DNA of 64,000 bases from positions 1 to 64,000 of the forward strand of contig NZ_JACIBX010000007.1 of NCBI RefSeq assembly GCF_014195545.1, read 5' to 3'. The notes under the pieces are model-generated. The model worked only from the letters and a program-made list of their open reading frames with translations. It was not told where the DNA came from and searched no databases. This document shows positions 8,666-17,565 of this stretch, piece by piece (position 1 is the first letter of the stretch; the number at the start of each line of letters is the position of its first letter). Position numbers and translations under genes: made by a program. Origin of the DNA: Limimaricola variabilis (GTDB lineage: Bacteria; Pseudomonadota; Alphaproteobacteria; Rhodobacterales; Rhodobacteraceae).

Positions 8666-9415
8666 TCACCAGCGTGCGTCGGGGAAGCTGCGCGGGATCG
8701 ACTGCATCTCGGCCAGGATATAGCCCATGGTCTCGGTGTGGATGCCGGTGCGGCCGCCGATGCGGGCGTGGCCGTTGCCGGGGATTTCCAGCGTTGCGCG
8801 GGACATCGTGGCGGCGGTCTCGGCCTCGAAAGCCGCGCGGACCCGGTCGAGGCCGGGCAGCACGCCCTGCGCCGCGAGCGTCTCCTCGACCTCGTCGGTC
8901 GCCATCAGGTCGTCCGCATAAGGCCACAGCGCGTCGAGCGCGCCCTGCATCTTGGCACGGCTCTCCTCCGAACCGTCGCCCAGCCGCACGATCAGGTCGC
9001 GCGAGCGGTCGATGTGATAGCGCACCTCCTTGACCGATTTCTGTGCCAGATCGCGGATCGCCTCATGGCCGCTCTCGCAAAGCGCCTCCTGCATCGGCAG
9101 GTGCCAGGCGTCGAACAGGTATTGCCGCATCAGCGCATGGGCGAAGTCGACATTGGGTCGCTCAACCAGTTGCGCGTTGAGGAACTGCCGCTCGGTGCGG
9201 AAGAAGGCGAGGTCGTCGGGGGTGCGACCCTTGCCTTCAGCCTCGGCGGCGATCTCGTACCACAGCTGGGTCTGGCCGATCAGGTCGAGCCCCATATTGG
9301 CAAAGGCGATGTCCTCCTCGAGCACCGGAGCATGGCCGCACCATGCGGCGGTCTGCTGGCCGAGGATCAGCGTGGTGTCGCCCATCCGCAGGCAGAAGGT
9401 GACAAGCGGATCCAT
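8666..9415 (-). CDS. paaC: PaaC, structural subunit of phenylacetyl-CoA epoxidase
   Basis: A 249-aa ferritin-like helical protein that pairs with PaaA and stabilises it without being the catalytic subunit. Landmarks are MDPLVTFCLRMGDTTLILGQ at the N-terminus, EDIAFANMGLDLIGQ near residue 35 and HTETMGYILAEMQSI near the C-terminus. The start is taken at ATG 9415, which forms TGATG with the paaB stop. A GTG one codon earlier (9418) is possible. It is the third gene of paaABCDE. Confidence 0.95.
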   Translation of the reverse strand: MDPLVTFCLRMGDTTLILGQQTAAWCGHAPVLEEDIAFANMGLDLIGQTQLWYEIAAEAEGKGRTPDDLAFFRTERQFLNAQLVERPNVDFAHALMRQYLFDAWHLPMQEALCESGHEAIRDLAQKSVKEVRYHIDRSRDLIVRLGDGSEESRAKMQGALDALWPYADDLMATDEVEETLAAQGVLPGLDRVRAAFEAETAATMSRATLEIPGNGHARIGGRTGIHTETMGYILAEMQSIPRSFPDARW

Positions 9416-9699
9416 CACATCGCCCCCACGTCGTCGGGGATCTTGAAGAAGCTCGGGTGGCGGTAGACCTTGGACTTCGGCGCGGCGAAGTTCTGCTCGG
9501 CGGTGTCCGGATCGAAAGCGGTGATCTTGTTCGATTCCACCACCCAGATGCTCATGCCCTCGTTGCGGCGGGTATAGACGTCACGCGCGTTCTTCAGCGC
9601 CATTTCGGCGTCGGGCGCATGCAGCGAGCCGACATGCCTGTGCGACAGCCCGTGCTGACCGCGGATGAAGATCTCCCACAGGGGCCATTCCTTGCTCAT
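9415..9699 (-). CDS. paaB: PaaB, small subunit of phenylacetyl-CoA epoxidase
   Basis: A 94-aa protein matching the usual size of PaaB (about 95 aa). It starts MSKEWPLWEIFIRGQHGLSH and has the conserved HVGSLHAPDAEMALKNARDV segment. PaaB bridges PaaAC heterodimers in the multicomponent mono-oxygenase. The start lies 5 bases after the paaA stop, and the stop overlaps the paaC start. Confidence 0.95.
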   Translation of the reverse strand: MSKEWPLWEIFIRGQHGLSHRHVGSLHAPDAEMALKNARDVYTRRNEGMSIWVVESNKITAFDPDTAEQNFAAPKSKVYRHPSFFKIPDDVGAM

Positions 9700-9704
9700 G
9701 TCGC

Positions 9705-10673
9705 TCACTCCGCCGCGATGGTCTGCTGTTTCTCGGCATGGGCGGTCAGCCCGTCGCGATACCACGCGCCGTCGTCCCAGGCCTTGTTGCGCGCCGCCAG
9801 CCGGTCGCGGTTGCACGGGCCGTTGCCCTTGAGCACCTCGTAGAACTCCGTCCAGTCGGGCTCTCCGAAATCGTAGCCGCCCTTGTCTTCGTTCCAGGCG
9901 AGGTCGGGGTCGGGCACGGTGAGGCCCAGCCATTCGGCCTGCGGCACGGTCTGGTCGACGAATTTCTGGCGCAGCTCGTCATTGGTGTTCTGCTTGATGC
10001 CCCACTTCATCGACTGCTCGGAATGCACCGAGTCCTTGTCGGAAGGGCCGAACATCATCAGCGAGGGCCACCACCAGCGGTTCAGCGCGTCCTGCGCCAT
10101 CGCCTTCTGATCCTCGGTGCCCTGGCAAAGCTGGCGCATGATGTCGAAGCCTTGGCGCTGGTGGAAACTCTCTTCCTTGCAGATGCGGATCATGGCGCGC
10201 GAATAGGGCCCGTAGGAGCAGCGCTGCAGCGGCACCTGGTTCATGATCGCCGCGCCATCGACCAGCCAGCCGACCGCGCCGATATCGGCCCAGGTCAGGG
10301 TGGGGTAGTTGAAGATCGATGAATACTTGGCCTTGCCCGCCAGCAGCTGCGCGGTCATCTCGTCGCGCGAGATGCCCAGCGTTTCAGCCGCGCAATAAAG
10401 GTAGAGCCCGTGCCCGGCCTCGTCCTGCACCTTGGCCAGCAGGATCGCCTTGCGCTGCAGGCTCGGCGCCCGGGTGATCCAGTTTCCCTCGGGCAGCTGG
10501 CCCACGATCTCGGAATGGGCGTGCTGGCCGATCTGGCGGATCAGCGTCTTGCGATAGCCCTCGGGCATCCAGTCATTGGCCTCGATCCGCACGCCGCGGT
10601 CGATCTTGGCTTGGAACTCCCGGTCCTTCTCCGAGGTCTCGGCGGCCCCGGTCTCGACGAGCTGTGCATACAT
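9705..10673 (-). CDS. paaA: PaaA, catalytic di-iron subunit of phenylacetyl-CoA epoxidase
   Basis: A 322-aa ferritin-fold oxygenase subunit that converts phenylacetyl-CoA to ring-1,2-epoxyphenylacetyl-CoA. Two iron-ligand clusters are visible: [18 protein letters not shown] near residue 88 and [14 protein letters not shown] near 165. The start at 10673 (MYAQLVETG) has GGAGA 8 bases upstream; an in-frame upstream Met is not preceded by a good site. It is the first gene of the paaABCDEZY unit, behind a 156-bp promoter region that follows paaX. Confidence 0.97.
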   Translation of the reverse strand: MYAQLVETGAAETSEKDREFQAKIDRGVRIEANDWMPEGYRKTLIRQIGQHAHSEIVGQLPEGNWITRAPSLQRKAILLAKVQDEAGHGLYLYCAAETLGISRDEMTAQLLAGKAKYSSIFNYPTLTWADIGAVGWLVDGAAIMNQVPLQRCSYGPYSRAMIRICKEESFHQRQGFDIMRQLCQGTEDQKAMAQDALNRWWWPSLMMFGPSDKDSVHSEQSMKWGIKQNTNDELRQKFVDQTVPQAEWLGLTVPDPDLAWNEDKGGYDFGEPDWTEFYEVLKGNGPCNRDRLAARNKAWDDGAWYRDGLTAHAEKQQTIAAE

Positions 10674-10735
10674 GACAGGTCTCCTACGGATGAGGTGCGC
10701 GGCAATCACCTCACGGGATTCTACGCTTCCTGCAA

Positions 10736-10772
10736 ATTATGTGACACGTAAAGCGGCACGTTTCAAGTCACA
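10736..10772 (-). promoter_or_regulatory. Putative paaA promoter within a TGTGAC/GTCACA dyad
   Basis: Between paaX and paaA the minus strand shows TTGAAA (10766-10761) and CATAAT (10741-10736) with a 19-base spacer, slightly longer than ideal. A 6-bp inverted repeat, TGTGAC at 10740-10745 and GTCACA at 10767-10772, encloses the promoter. This is the position expected for an operator of the PaaX-type repressor encoded just upstream. Both the assignment and the promoter are inference. Confidence 0.4.
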
Positions 10773-10829
10773 AGTCGGAGGTCGCGTGATGCTTCTGTCG
10801 CTGTTCCGCCCAGCGGAACGGGGAGGGGG

Positions 10830-11681
10830 TCAGTCGTAGGAGAGATCGGCGATCCGCCGGGCGGTCCGGGTCGGATCTGCCCGGAGAGGGCCGTCGCGGT
10901 CGACGAAGTCTCGGGCCACGGCGGCATCGGCGCCGGGCGTGAGATGCAGGTAGAGCCGGGCGAAGAGCGCTCGCACCGCCGGTCCCTGCCAATCCTCGGG
11001 CAGCATGCCCAGCGGCAGCGCCGGATCGGACAGCGCGATGTCGCGGTAGACATGGACCAGCAGCAGCCGCAGGCCGAGCGCCTCCTCGGGGCTGCATGAG
11101 ACGCCGTCGAGCGGGGCGAAGGCCGTCATGAAGCGCGTCATCCGTTCGGCCAATGCCTCGAGCGGCCAGGCCGCGCGGGCCATCTCTGTGAGATCGTCAT
11201 CGGTGGTGGCGCGAAAATGCGGCGCGCCCAGTCGCGGCAGCGGATCGCCGCGATCGGGCAGGATCGCCAGATAGGGGTCGGCCATGCCGAAGCGCAGCCG
11301 CGTCAGCCGCGCCACCAGCGCCTCGCGGCCCGGCCCCTGCGGCAGGGCGACGAGGTGCCAGCCCTTCAGCGGCTCGGCCCGGGGGCGGCGATAGATCAGC
11401 CGGGCGGCGCGCTGGAATTCCTCTGCCGCCGAGGGGGTCAGCCGGTAATAGCTGCGCCGCCCGTCCTTCACGCCCTCGATCCTCTCGGCCGCCACCAGTC
11501 GCGAGACGGCGGTGCGCACCCGGCTCTCGCTCAGCCCGACGGCGGCACAGGCGGAGATGATGTTGCCCATCCAGATCTCGCCGCCGCGCGGTGCCACCAC
11601 GTCGCCGTAGAGCGTAACGATGAAGGCGCCGGCGCTGACCGGATGGGCGGCGAGGGCATGGTCGAGGGCGTCAGGCGACAT
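10830..11681 (-). CDS. paaX: PaaX-family phenylacetyl-CoA-responsive repressor
   Basis: A 283-aa protein with the PaaX domain order: N-terminal winged helix (about 10-80; FIVTLYGDVVAPRGGEIWMG and LSESRVRTAVSRLVA), a central domain, and the PaaX C-terminal domain. PaaX proteins repress paa genes until phenylacetyl-CoA binds. The start at 11681 (MSPDALDHAL) has GGAG 6 bases upstream. A GTG at 11735 would add 18 residues but is less well placed. It is the last gene of paaG-paaI-paaK-paaX and lies directly upstream of the paaA promoter. Confidence 0.92.
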   Translation of the reverse strand: MSPDALDHALAAHPVSAGAFIVTLYGDVVAPRGGEIWMGNIISACAAVGLSESRVRTAVSRLVAAERIEGVKDGRRSYYRLTPSAAEEFQRAARLIYRRPRAEPLKGWHLVALPQGPGREALVARLTRLRFGMADPYLAILPDRGDPLPRLGAPHFRATTDDDLTEMARAAWPLEALAERMTRFMTAFAPLDGVSCSPEEALGLRLLLVHVYRDIALSDPALPLGMLPEDWQGPAVRALFARLYLHLTPGADAAVARDFVDRDGPLRADPTRTARRIADLSYD

Positions 11682-11738
11682 GTCGGCTCCGGGTTGTGCG
11701 CGAGGACCCGTGTACTGCCCTCGCGTCAAAGGCACAAT

Positions 11739-13049
11739 TCAGCCCTTGGGCCGAGCGTCGACGACGCGGCGTGCCTTGCCCTCGGAGCGGGCGATGCTGC
11801 CGCAAGGCTTGATCTCGACCTTGCAGGACACGCCGACCACGCTTTTTACATGGCCGGTGAGCTCGCGCGCGGCGGCCTGCGCCGTCGCCTCGTCGACCTC
11901 CCTCTTGCATTCGCAATGGATGCACATCTCGTCCATCCGGCCGCTCCGCGACAGGTGGATCTGGTAATGCGGGGCGAGCGCCGCGCATTTCAGGATCTGC
12001 TCCTCGATCTGGGTCGGGAAGACGTTGACCCCGCGCAGGATGATCATGTCGTCACTGCGCCCGGTCACCTTTTCCATCCGCCGCATCGAGCGCGCGGTGC
12101 CCGGCAGCAGCCGGGTCAGGTCGCGGGTGCGGTAGCGGATGATCGGAAAGGCCTCCTTGGTGAGCGAGGTGAAGACCAGCTCGCCCTTCTGGCCGTCCTC
12201 GACCGGCTCGCCGGTCTCGGGGTCGATGATCTCCGGGTAGAAATGGTCCTCCCAGATGTGCAGCCCGTCCTTGGTCTCGACGCATTCCTGCGCGACGCCA
12301 GGGCCCATCACCTCGGACAGGCCGAAGATGTCGACCGCGTCCATGTCAAAGGCCTGCTCGATCTCCTCGCGCATCGCGTTGGTCCAGGGCTCGGCGCCGA
12401 AGATTCCGGTTCGCAGCGAACTTTGCCGCGGATCGAGCCCGGCGGCGCGATAGGCGTCGAGGATCGACAGCATGTAGGAGGGGGTGACCATGATGATCGA
12501 CGGCTTGAAATCCTCGATCAGCGTGATCTGCCGCTCGGTCATCCCGCCCGAGACCGGCACCACGGTGCAGCCCAGACGCTCGGCCCCGTAATGCGCGCCG
12601 AGGCCCCCGGTGAACAGGCCGTAGCCATAGGCGACGTGGCAGATGTCGCCCGGTGCGCCGCCCGCGGCGCGGATCGAGCGGGCCATCAGGTCGGCCCAAG
12701 TGTCGATGTCGTTCCTGGTATAGGCGACCACGGTCGGCTTGCCGGTCGTCCCCGAGGAGGCGTGCAGCCGCGCGATCCGGTTCTGCGGCACGGCGAACAT
12801 GCCGAAGGGATAGTTGTCGCGCAGGTCCTGCTTCACGGTGAAGGGAAACTTCCTGATGTCCGACAGGGACTTTAGATCGTCGGGATGAACGCCGCAGGCG
12901 TCGAACTTCGTCTTGTAGAAGGGCGAGCCCTCATAGGCGCGGGTCAGGGTTTCCTTCATCCGCCGCAATTGCAGCGCGGCGATCTCGTCGCGCGAGGCGG
13001 TTTCGATCGGGTCGAGGGGCGCGCGCGCCCCGGTGGGTCTTGTGAGCAT
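11739..13049 (-). CDS. paaK: Phenylacetate-CoA ligase PaaK
   Basis: A 436-aa AMP-forming ligase that activates phenylacetate to phenylacetyl-CoA, the first committed step of the pathway. Landmarks are the P-loop-like ASSGTTGKPT near residue 96, YGYGLFTGGLGAHYGAERLG near 141, GAEPWT near 218, and RTRDL near 317 in the hinge region. The length matches E. coli PaaK (437 aa). It sits 40 bases after paaI and 57 bases before paaX on the same strand. Confidence 0.96.
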   Translation of the reverse strand: MLTRPTGARAPLDPIETASRDEIAALQLRRMKETLTRAYEGSPFYKTKFDACGVHPDDLKSLSDIRKFPFTVKQDLRDNYPFGMFAVPQNRIARLHASSGTTGKPTVVAYTRNDIDTWADLMARSIRAAGGAPGDICHVAYGYGLFTGGLGAHYGAERLGCTVVPVSGGMTERQITLIEDFKPSIIMVTPSYMLSILDAYRAAGLDPRQSSLRTGIFGAEPWTNAMREEIEQAFDMDAVDIFGLSEVMGPGVAQECVETKDGLHIWEDHFYPEIIDPETGEPVEDGQKGELVFTSLTKEAFPIIRYRTRDLTRLLPGTARSMRRMEKVTGRSDDMIILRGVNVFPTQIEEQILKCAALAPHYQIHLSRSGRMDEMCIHCECKREVDEATAQAAARELTGHVKSVVGVSCKVEIKPCGSIARSEGKARRVVDARPKG

Positions 13050-13089
13050 CTCGTCCTCCCTCTGGCGCGTCCTCCCGCGCCGTTTTCCC

Positions 13090-13527
13090 TCAGCGCCGCG
13101 TAACGATGCGCGATGTGCCCCTGAAACTGGCGATCAGCGTGCCGTCCTCGCGGCGCACCGCCACGTCATAAAGCCCCGAGCGTCCGTTGCGGGTCACCTC
13201 GGTGCCGGTGCCGATCAGCAGGTCGCCCAGCCGACCGGGCGCGTGGTAGACGATGTCGCACTGCACCCCGACCGCCTGGTAGTCATAGCTGTTTGCGGCA
13301 AAGGCGAAGACGCTGTCGGCGAAAGCGAAAGTCATGCCGCCATGCAATGTGCCATGGCCGTTCACCATGTCCTCGCGCACACGCATCCGCATCACCGCGC
13401 GGCCCGGCCCCACCTCGAGCAGTTCCATCCCCATCGCCTTGCTGGCGGTGTCCTCGGCCCACATCTCGGCGGTACGCTTCTCGGCCTGCGCCTGCGGGTC
13501 GAGCTTCATCTCAACCGCCCCGCTCAC
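13090..13527 (-). CDS. paaI: PaaI hotdog-fold thioesterase
   Basis: A 145-aa acyl-CoA thioesterase with the hotdog signature VNGHGTLHGGMTFAFADSVF near residue 54, which includes the HGG motif and the acidic catalytic residue. PaaI hydrolyses ring-hydroxylated phenylacetyl-CoA thioesters that would otherwise stall the pathway. The start is a GTG at 13527 in a GTGA overlap with the paaG stop. ATG 13509 (MKLDPQAQ) is an alternative. Confidence 0.93.
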   Translation of the reverse strand: MSGAVEMKLDPQAQAEKRTAEMWAEDTASKAMGMELLEVGPGRAVMRMRVREDMVNGHGTLHGGMTFAFADSVFAFAANSYDYQAVGVQCDIVYHAPGRLGDLLIGTGTEVTRNGRSGLYDVAVRREDGTLIASFRGTSRIVTRR

Positions 13528-14321
13528 TGCGCCCGCCCGGTGAAGACCGGCTCCCGCTTCTCGGTAAAGGCGCGTACGCCTTCGGCGTAGTCGGGCGAGA
13601 AGCCCGCCTTGCGCTGCAGGTCCCGCTCAAGGTCGAGGCTGGCGTCGAGATCCTGCGCGCCTGCCGCCTGGATCGCCTGCTTGGTCAGGCCAAAGCCATA
13701 GGTCGGCCCCTTGGCGAGGGCGGTGGCCAGCGCGGTGGCTTCTTCGATCAGAGCGGCGTCCGGCACCGTTTTCCAGATCAGGCCCCATTCGGCAGCCTGT
13801 TGGGCGGGCAGGGGGGCGCCGGTCAGCGCCAGCGCCTTGGCACGTGCCTCGCCCAGCGCCCGGGTCAGCGTCCAGGTGCCGCCTGAATCCGGCACGAGGC
13901 CGAGCTTGGCGAAGGACTGGATGAAGCGGGCGCTTTCGGCCGCGATGACGATGTCGCAGGCGATGGCGAGATTCGCGCCCGCGCCGGCCGCGACGCCGTT
14001 GACCGCGCAGATCACCGGCTTGGGCAGGTCCCGGATGGCCCGCACCAGCGGGTTCCACAAGGTGCCGATCGTCTCGCCCAGATCGGGCGCACCGCCCTCG
14101 GCGTCGGGGTGGCGCTGGCCGAGATCCTGTCCGGCGCAGAAGCCGCGCCCCGCACCGGTCAGCAGCACCGCGCGCACCGCCTCGTCCTCGGACGCGCGTG
14201 ACAGCGCCCGGCGCAGCGCCGCGTGCAGGTCTGGGGTGAATGCGTTCAGCCGCTCGGGCCGGTTCAGCGTCAGGCGCAGCACGCCGTCCGACAGCTCTTC
14301 GAGCAGATTGGGCTCGGTCAT
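13524..14321 (-). CDS. paaG: PaaG-type enoyl-CoA hydratase/isomerase (epoxyphenylacetyl-CoA isomerase)
   Basis: A 265-aa crotonase-fold protein. The oxyanion-hole segments are GAGRGFCAGQDLGQR near residue 60 and CAVNGVAAGAGANLAIACD near 105. In paa clusters this member isomerises ring-1,2-epoxyphenylacetyl-CoA to oxepin-CoA. The start at 14321 has a strong GGGAGGG site. It is the first gene of the upstream minus-strand paa unit. No second hydratase (paaF), dehydrogenase (paaH) or thiolase (paaJ) is nearby, so a broader enoyl-CoA hydratase role cannot be excluded. Confidence 0.88.
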   Translation of the reverse strand: MTEPNLLEELSDGVLRLTLNRPERLNAFTPDLHAALRRALSRASEDEAVRAVLLTGAGRGFCAGQDLGQRHPDAEGGAPDLGETIGTLWNPLVRAIRDLPKPVICAVNGVAAGAGANLAIACDIVIAAESARFIQSFAKLGLVPDSGGTWTLTRALGEARAKALALTGAPLPAQQAAEWGLIWKTVPDAALIEEATALATALAKGPTYGFGLTKQAIQAAGAQDLDASLDLERDLQRKAGFSPDYAEGVRAFTEKREPVFTGRAQ

Positions 14322-14450
14322 GGTCCCTCCCACAGGTCGCGCACGCCCCGGCCTTCTGGACCGTGCCCGGCATCTAGAAAGGGGCACGGAAATGGGGCGG
14401 CTTCCGCAAAAATGTGTTGCATGTCGGTCGCGGGTGGTCAATGAATAAAG

Positions 14451-14488
14451 CGTCACGCAATGCCAAAAATACGCGCTTTGGCGTGACG
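14451..14488 (+). promoter_or_regulatory. Inverted repeat in the leader between divergent paaG and the liv operon
   Basis: CGTCACGC (14451-14458) is matched by GCGTGACG (14481-14488), with a nested CCAAA (14463-14467) / TTTGG (14477-14481). The dyad ends 15 bases before the first liv start codon and within 170 bases of the paaG start. It could be an operator or an mRNA leader hairpin. No T run follows, so it is not an obvious attenuator. Confidence 0.4.
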
Positions 14489-14503
14489 AAAGGGAGGAAT
14501 GAC

Positions 14504-15646
14504 ATGAGAAGACAAGCCGTTGCCGCCGGCGTCTCGGCGCTGGCGATTCTGACCGCCGCACCCGCCATCGCCGAGATCCGGATCGGCGCCTCGCTCGCCA
14601 TCACCGGCCCGGCCGCCTTTCTCGGCGACCCCGAGGCCAAGACGCTCGAGATGCTGGTCGAGGAACTCAACGCCAATGGCGGCATCAACGGCGAGGAGGT
14701 CGAGCTGATCGTCTATGATGACGGTGCCGATCCCAACAAGGCGCGCACCTTCGCGACCCGTCTCATCGAGGAGGATGAGGTGGTCGCGGTGATCGGCGGC
14801 TCGTCCACCGGCGCGACCATGGCGATGGCGCCGCTCTTCGCCGATTACGAGATTCCCTTCATCAGCCTCGCCGGCGCGGTGGTGATCGTCGACCCGGTGC
14901 AGGAATTCGTCTTCAAGACCCCGCATACCGACCGCATGGCCTGCGAGAAGATCTTTGCCGACATCACGGCGCGCGGCCTGTCGAAGGTGGGGCTGATTTC
15001 GGGCACCGACGGCTTCGGCGCCTCGATGCGTGAGCAGTGCCTCGACGTGGCCGAAGCCTCGGGCGTCGAGATCGTCGCCGATGAAAGCTATGGCGCGACC
15101 GACAGCGACATGACCCCGCAGCTCACCAACATCGCCGCCACCGACGGCATCGAGGCGATTGTGAACCCCGGCTTCGGCCAAGGCCCGGCGGTGGTGACGC
15201 GCAATTACGCCCAGCTCGGGCTGGAACTGCCGTTCTACCAGAGCCACGGCGTCGCCTCCGATGCCTTCCTCGATCTCGCCGGTGAGGCGGCCGAGGGGCT
15301 GCGCCTGCCCGCGACGCCGCTGCTGATCCCCGACCAGCTCGCCGAGGACGACCCGCAGCGTCAGCCGGTGCAGGACTACATCGCGGCCTACGAGGAAAAA
15401 TACGGCGAGAAGCCCTCGACCTTCGGCGGCTATGCCTATGACGCCTTCCATCTGCTGGTCGACGCGATCGAGCGGGCCGGTTCGACCGATCCGGTCGAGA
15501 TCCGCGATGCGCTCGAAGCGACCGAGGGCCATGCGGGCGTCACCGGCGTCTACAGCTTCACGCCCGAGGATCACATGGGGCTCGACCTGTCGGCCTTCCG
15601 CATCCTCAAGGTCGCGGATGGTGGTTGGAAACCGGTCGAAGAATAG
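14504..15646 (+). CDS. HAAT/LIV-type ABC transporter substrate-binding protein
   Basis: A 380-aa periplasmic binding protein of the leucine/isoleucine/valine-type family. The signal peptide covers residues 1 to about 23 (MRRQAVAAGVSALAILTAAP, then AIA before the cut). The mature part starts EIRIGASLAITGPAA, and GGSSTGATMAMAPLF lies near 95. The start at 14504 has GGGAGGA upstream; an upstream in-frame ATG lacks this. It opens a five-gene operon with the two permeases and two ATPases. Divergent transcription from paaG suggests an aromatic or amino-acid substrate, but the ligand is not determinable from sequence. Confidence 0.93.
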   Translation: MRRQAVAAGVSALAILTAAPAIAEIRIGASLAITGPAAFLGDPEAKTLEMLVEELNANGGINGEEVELIVYDDGADPNKARTFATRLIEEDEVVAVIGGSSTGATMAMAPLFADYEIPFISLAGAVVIVDPVQEFVFKTPHTDRMACEKIFADITARGLSKVGLISGTDGFGASMREQCLDVAEASGVEIVADESYGATDSDMTPQLTNIAATDGIEAIVNPGFGQGPAVVTRNYAQLGLELPFYQSHGVASDAFLDLAGEAAEGLRLPATPLLIPDQLAEDDPQRQPVQDYIAAYEEKYGEKPSTFGGYAYDAFHLLVDAIERAGSTDPVEIRDALEATEGHAGVTGVYSFTPEDHMGLDLSAFRILKVADGGWKPVEE

Positions 15647-15658
15647 AAGGGGCGCGTC

Positions 15659-16531
15659 TTGTCGGAGCTTCTGCAATTCCTGATCTCGGGGATCACGGTG
15701 GGCGCGATCTACGCGGCCATCGCCCTGGGCTTCACCCTGATCTACAACGCATCCGGCGTGGTGAACTTCGCCCAGGGCGAATTCGTGGTGATCGGCGGCA
15801 TGACGGCGGCGGCGCTGATCGGTGCGGGCGTCCCGGTCTGGATTGCCGCGCCGCTGGCGGTGATCGCGGGCATGCTTGTGGGGGTTCTGCTCTACCGGCT
15901 GGCGATCCGGCCGGCGGGGCAGGCACCGCTGGTGTCGCTGATCATCATCACGATCGGCGCCAGCATCTTCTTGCGCGGTGCCATGCAGGCGGTCTTCGAC
16001 AAGCAGATCCATCGATATGACGGCTTTTCCGGCGACGCGCCCCTGCGCGTCGGCGGGGCCACCATCCTGCCGCAGAGCCTGTGGATCATCGGCGGCAGCG
16101 TCGCGGTCTTCGCCTTTTTGGCGTGGTTCCTGAACCGCACCCGCGCCGGGCGCGGCATTCGTGCCACCGCGTCGAACCGCATGGCGGCCGCGCTCGTCGG
16201 CATCAACACCGGCCGCGCGATGAACCTGTCCTTCGCGCTCTCTGCGGCGATCGGCGCGCTGGCCGGGGTGCTGGCGACGCCGGTGACCTTCACCAGCTAC
16301 GACGTCGGAGTGCTGATGGCGCTCAAGGGCTTCTCGGCCACCATGCTGGGCGGTGTCGGATCGCCCCTCGGCGCGCTTGCGGGCGGGCTTCTGATCGGGC
16401 TGATCGAGGCTCTGACGGCGGGCTACATCTCGTCGGACTACAAGGACGCCTCCGCCTTCATCGTCATCCTTCTGGTGCTGTTCCTGCGCCCGCAAGGTCT
16501 GTTCGGCGCACGTATCATGGAGCGGGTGTGA
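15659..16531 (+). CDS. livH: LivH-type ABC transporter permease
   Basis: A 290-aa inner-membrane permease with about 8 hydrophobic segments and the LivH N-terminal signature GITVGAIYAAIALGFTLIYN followed by VVNFAQGEF. The proposed start is TTG at 15659 with AAGGGG upstream. The stop overlaps the livM ATG as TGATG. It forms the transmembrane channel with the next protein. Confidence 0.93.
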   Translation: MSELLQFLISGITVGAIYAAIALGFTLIYNASGVVNFAQGEFVVIGGMTAAALIGAGVPVWIAAPLAVIAGMLVGVLLYRLAIRPAGQAPLVSLIIITIGASIFLRGAMQAVFDKQIHRYDGFSGDAPLRVGGATILPQSLWIIGGSVAVFAFLAWFLNRTRAGRGIRATASNRMAAALVGINTGRAMNLSFALSAAIGALAGVLATPVTFTSYDVGVLMALKGFSATMLGGVGSPLGALAGGLLIGLIEALTAGYISSDYKDASAFIVILLVLFLRPQGLFGARIMERV

Positions 16532-17565
16532 TGGCCGGACAGGGGACCACCGTGGCGACCGCGCCGGTCGAAACGGCCCGTCGGGCCCATGTGGGCAATG
16601 GCAAGGCGCGCGCCCTGATCGGACCGGGGCTGTGCACCTTCCTGATCTTCGCGGTTCTCGTCGCCCTCGGCGCGCTGATCTTTCCGTCGAGCTATTTCTA
16701 CCGCGTCGGCACGCTGGTCTGGATCAACACCTTGGCCGTCACCGGCATCGTGGTGCTGCTCGGCTATGTCGGTCTCGTCAGTCTCGGCCATGCCGGGTTC
16801 TTCGCGATCGGCGCCTATGCGACGGCGATCGGCCCGAACTACGGCATTCCCTCGCCGCTCGCCATGGCGGGGGGCGTGGCGCTGGCAGGGCTGTTGGCGC
16901 TGGTCGTGGGCCGGCCGATCCTGCGGCTGTCTGGCTATTACCTCGCCATCGCGACGCTGGGCCTTGGCATGCTGATCTGGATGGTGCTGTCCAAGGAGGC
17001 TTGGCTGACCGGCGGGCCGGACGGCATGACCGTGTCGGGCATGAATGCCCGCAACCTGTTCAAGCTCGTGGGGCTGAAGCTGAAATCGGCCGAGGCGTGG
17101 TACTGGGTCGCGGGCTTCGTCGCGGCGATCGGCGCGGCGATCGCCGTGAACCTCGCGAACAGCCCGTCGGGCCGCGCGCTCCGGGCCATCCACGACAGCG
17201 ACGTCGCCGCGCGCTCGCTCGGCATCGACGTGGCCCGGGCCAAGTCGCGCGCCTTCGTGATCTCGGCGATCTATGCCGCCGTGGCCGGGGCGCTTCTGGC
17301 GCTGGCCAATGGCTACATCACCCCGGAAACCGGGGGCTTCATGCATTCGGTCGAGATGGTGACCATGGCGGTGCTGGGCGGCGCGGCCTCGGTCTTCGGG
17401 GCACTGGTCGGGGCGCTGATCCTGACGGCGCTGCCCCAGTTGCTCACCGTCTTCGCCGATTACGAGCACATGGTGCTGGGCGCGATCATGGTCGTCACGA
17501 TGATCGCCATGCGCCGCGGCCTCGTGCCCTTCATCGCCGATCTGTGGAACCGGAGGAAATCATGA
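16531..17565 (+). CDS. livM: LivM-type ABC transporter permease
   Basis: A 344-aa permease. A hydrophilic N-terminal stretch of about 27 residues is followed by about 9 membrane segments and the LivM signature YVGLVSLGHAGFFAIGAYAT near 75. The EAA-like cytoplasmic loop is SPSGRALRAIHDSDVAARSL near 210. It is coupled on both sides: TGATG with livH and ATGA with livG. Confidence 0.93.
   Translation: MAGQGTTVATAPVETARRAHVGNGKARALIGPGLCTFLIFAVLVALGALIFPSSYFYRVGTLVWINTLAVTGIVVLLGYVGLVSLGHAGFFAIGAYATAIGPNYGIPSPLAMAGGVALAGLLALVVGRPILRLSGYYLAIATLGLGMLIWMVLSKEAWLTGGPDGMTVSGMNARNLFKLVGLKLKSAEAWYWVAGFVAAIGAAIAVNLANSPSGRALRAIHDSDVAARSLGIDVARAKSRAFVISAIYAAVAGALLALANGYITPETGGFMHSVEMVTMAVLGGAASVFGALVGALILTALPQLLTVFADYEHMVLGAIMVVTMIAMRRGLVPFIADLWNRRKS

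Noticed and set aside
14453-16495. A 680-codon minus-strand open frame
   Set aside because: Antisense to the liv binding-protein and permease genes; composition (Asp/Arg/Gly/His-rich) is that of a non-coding strand.
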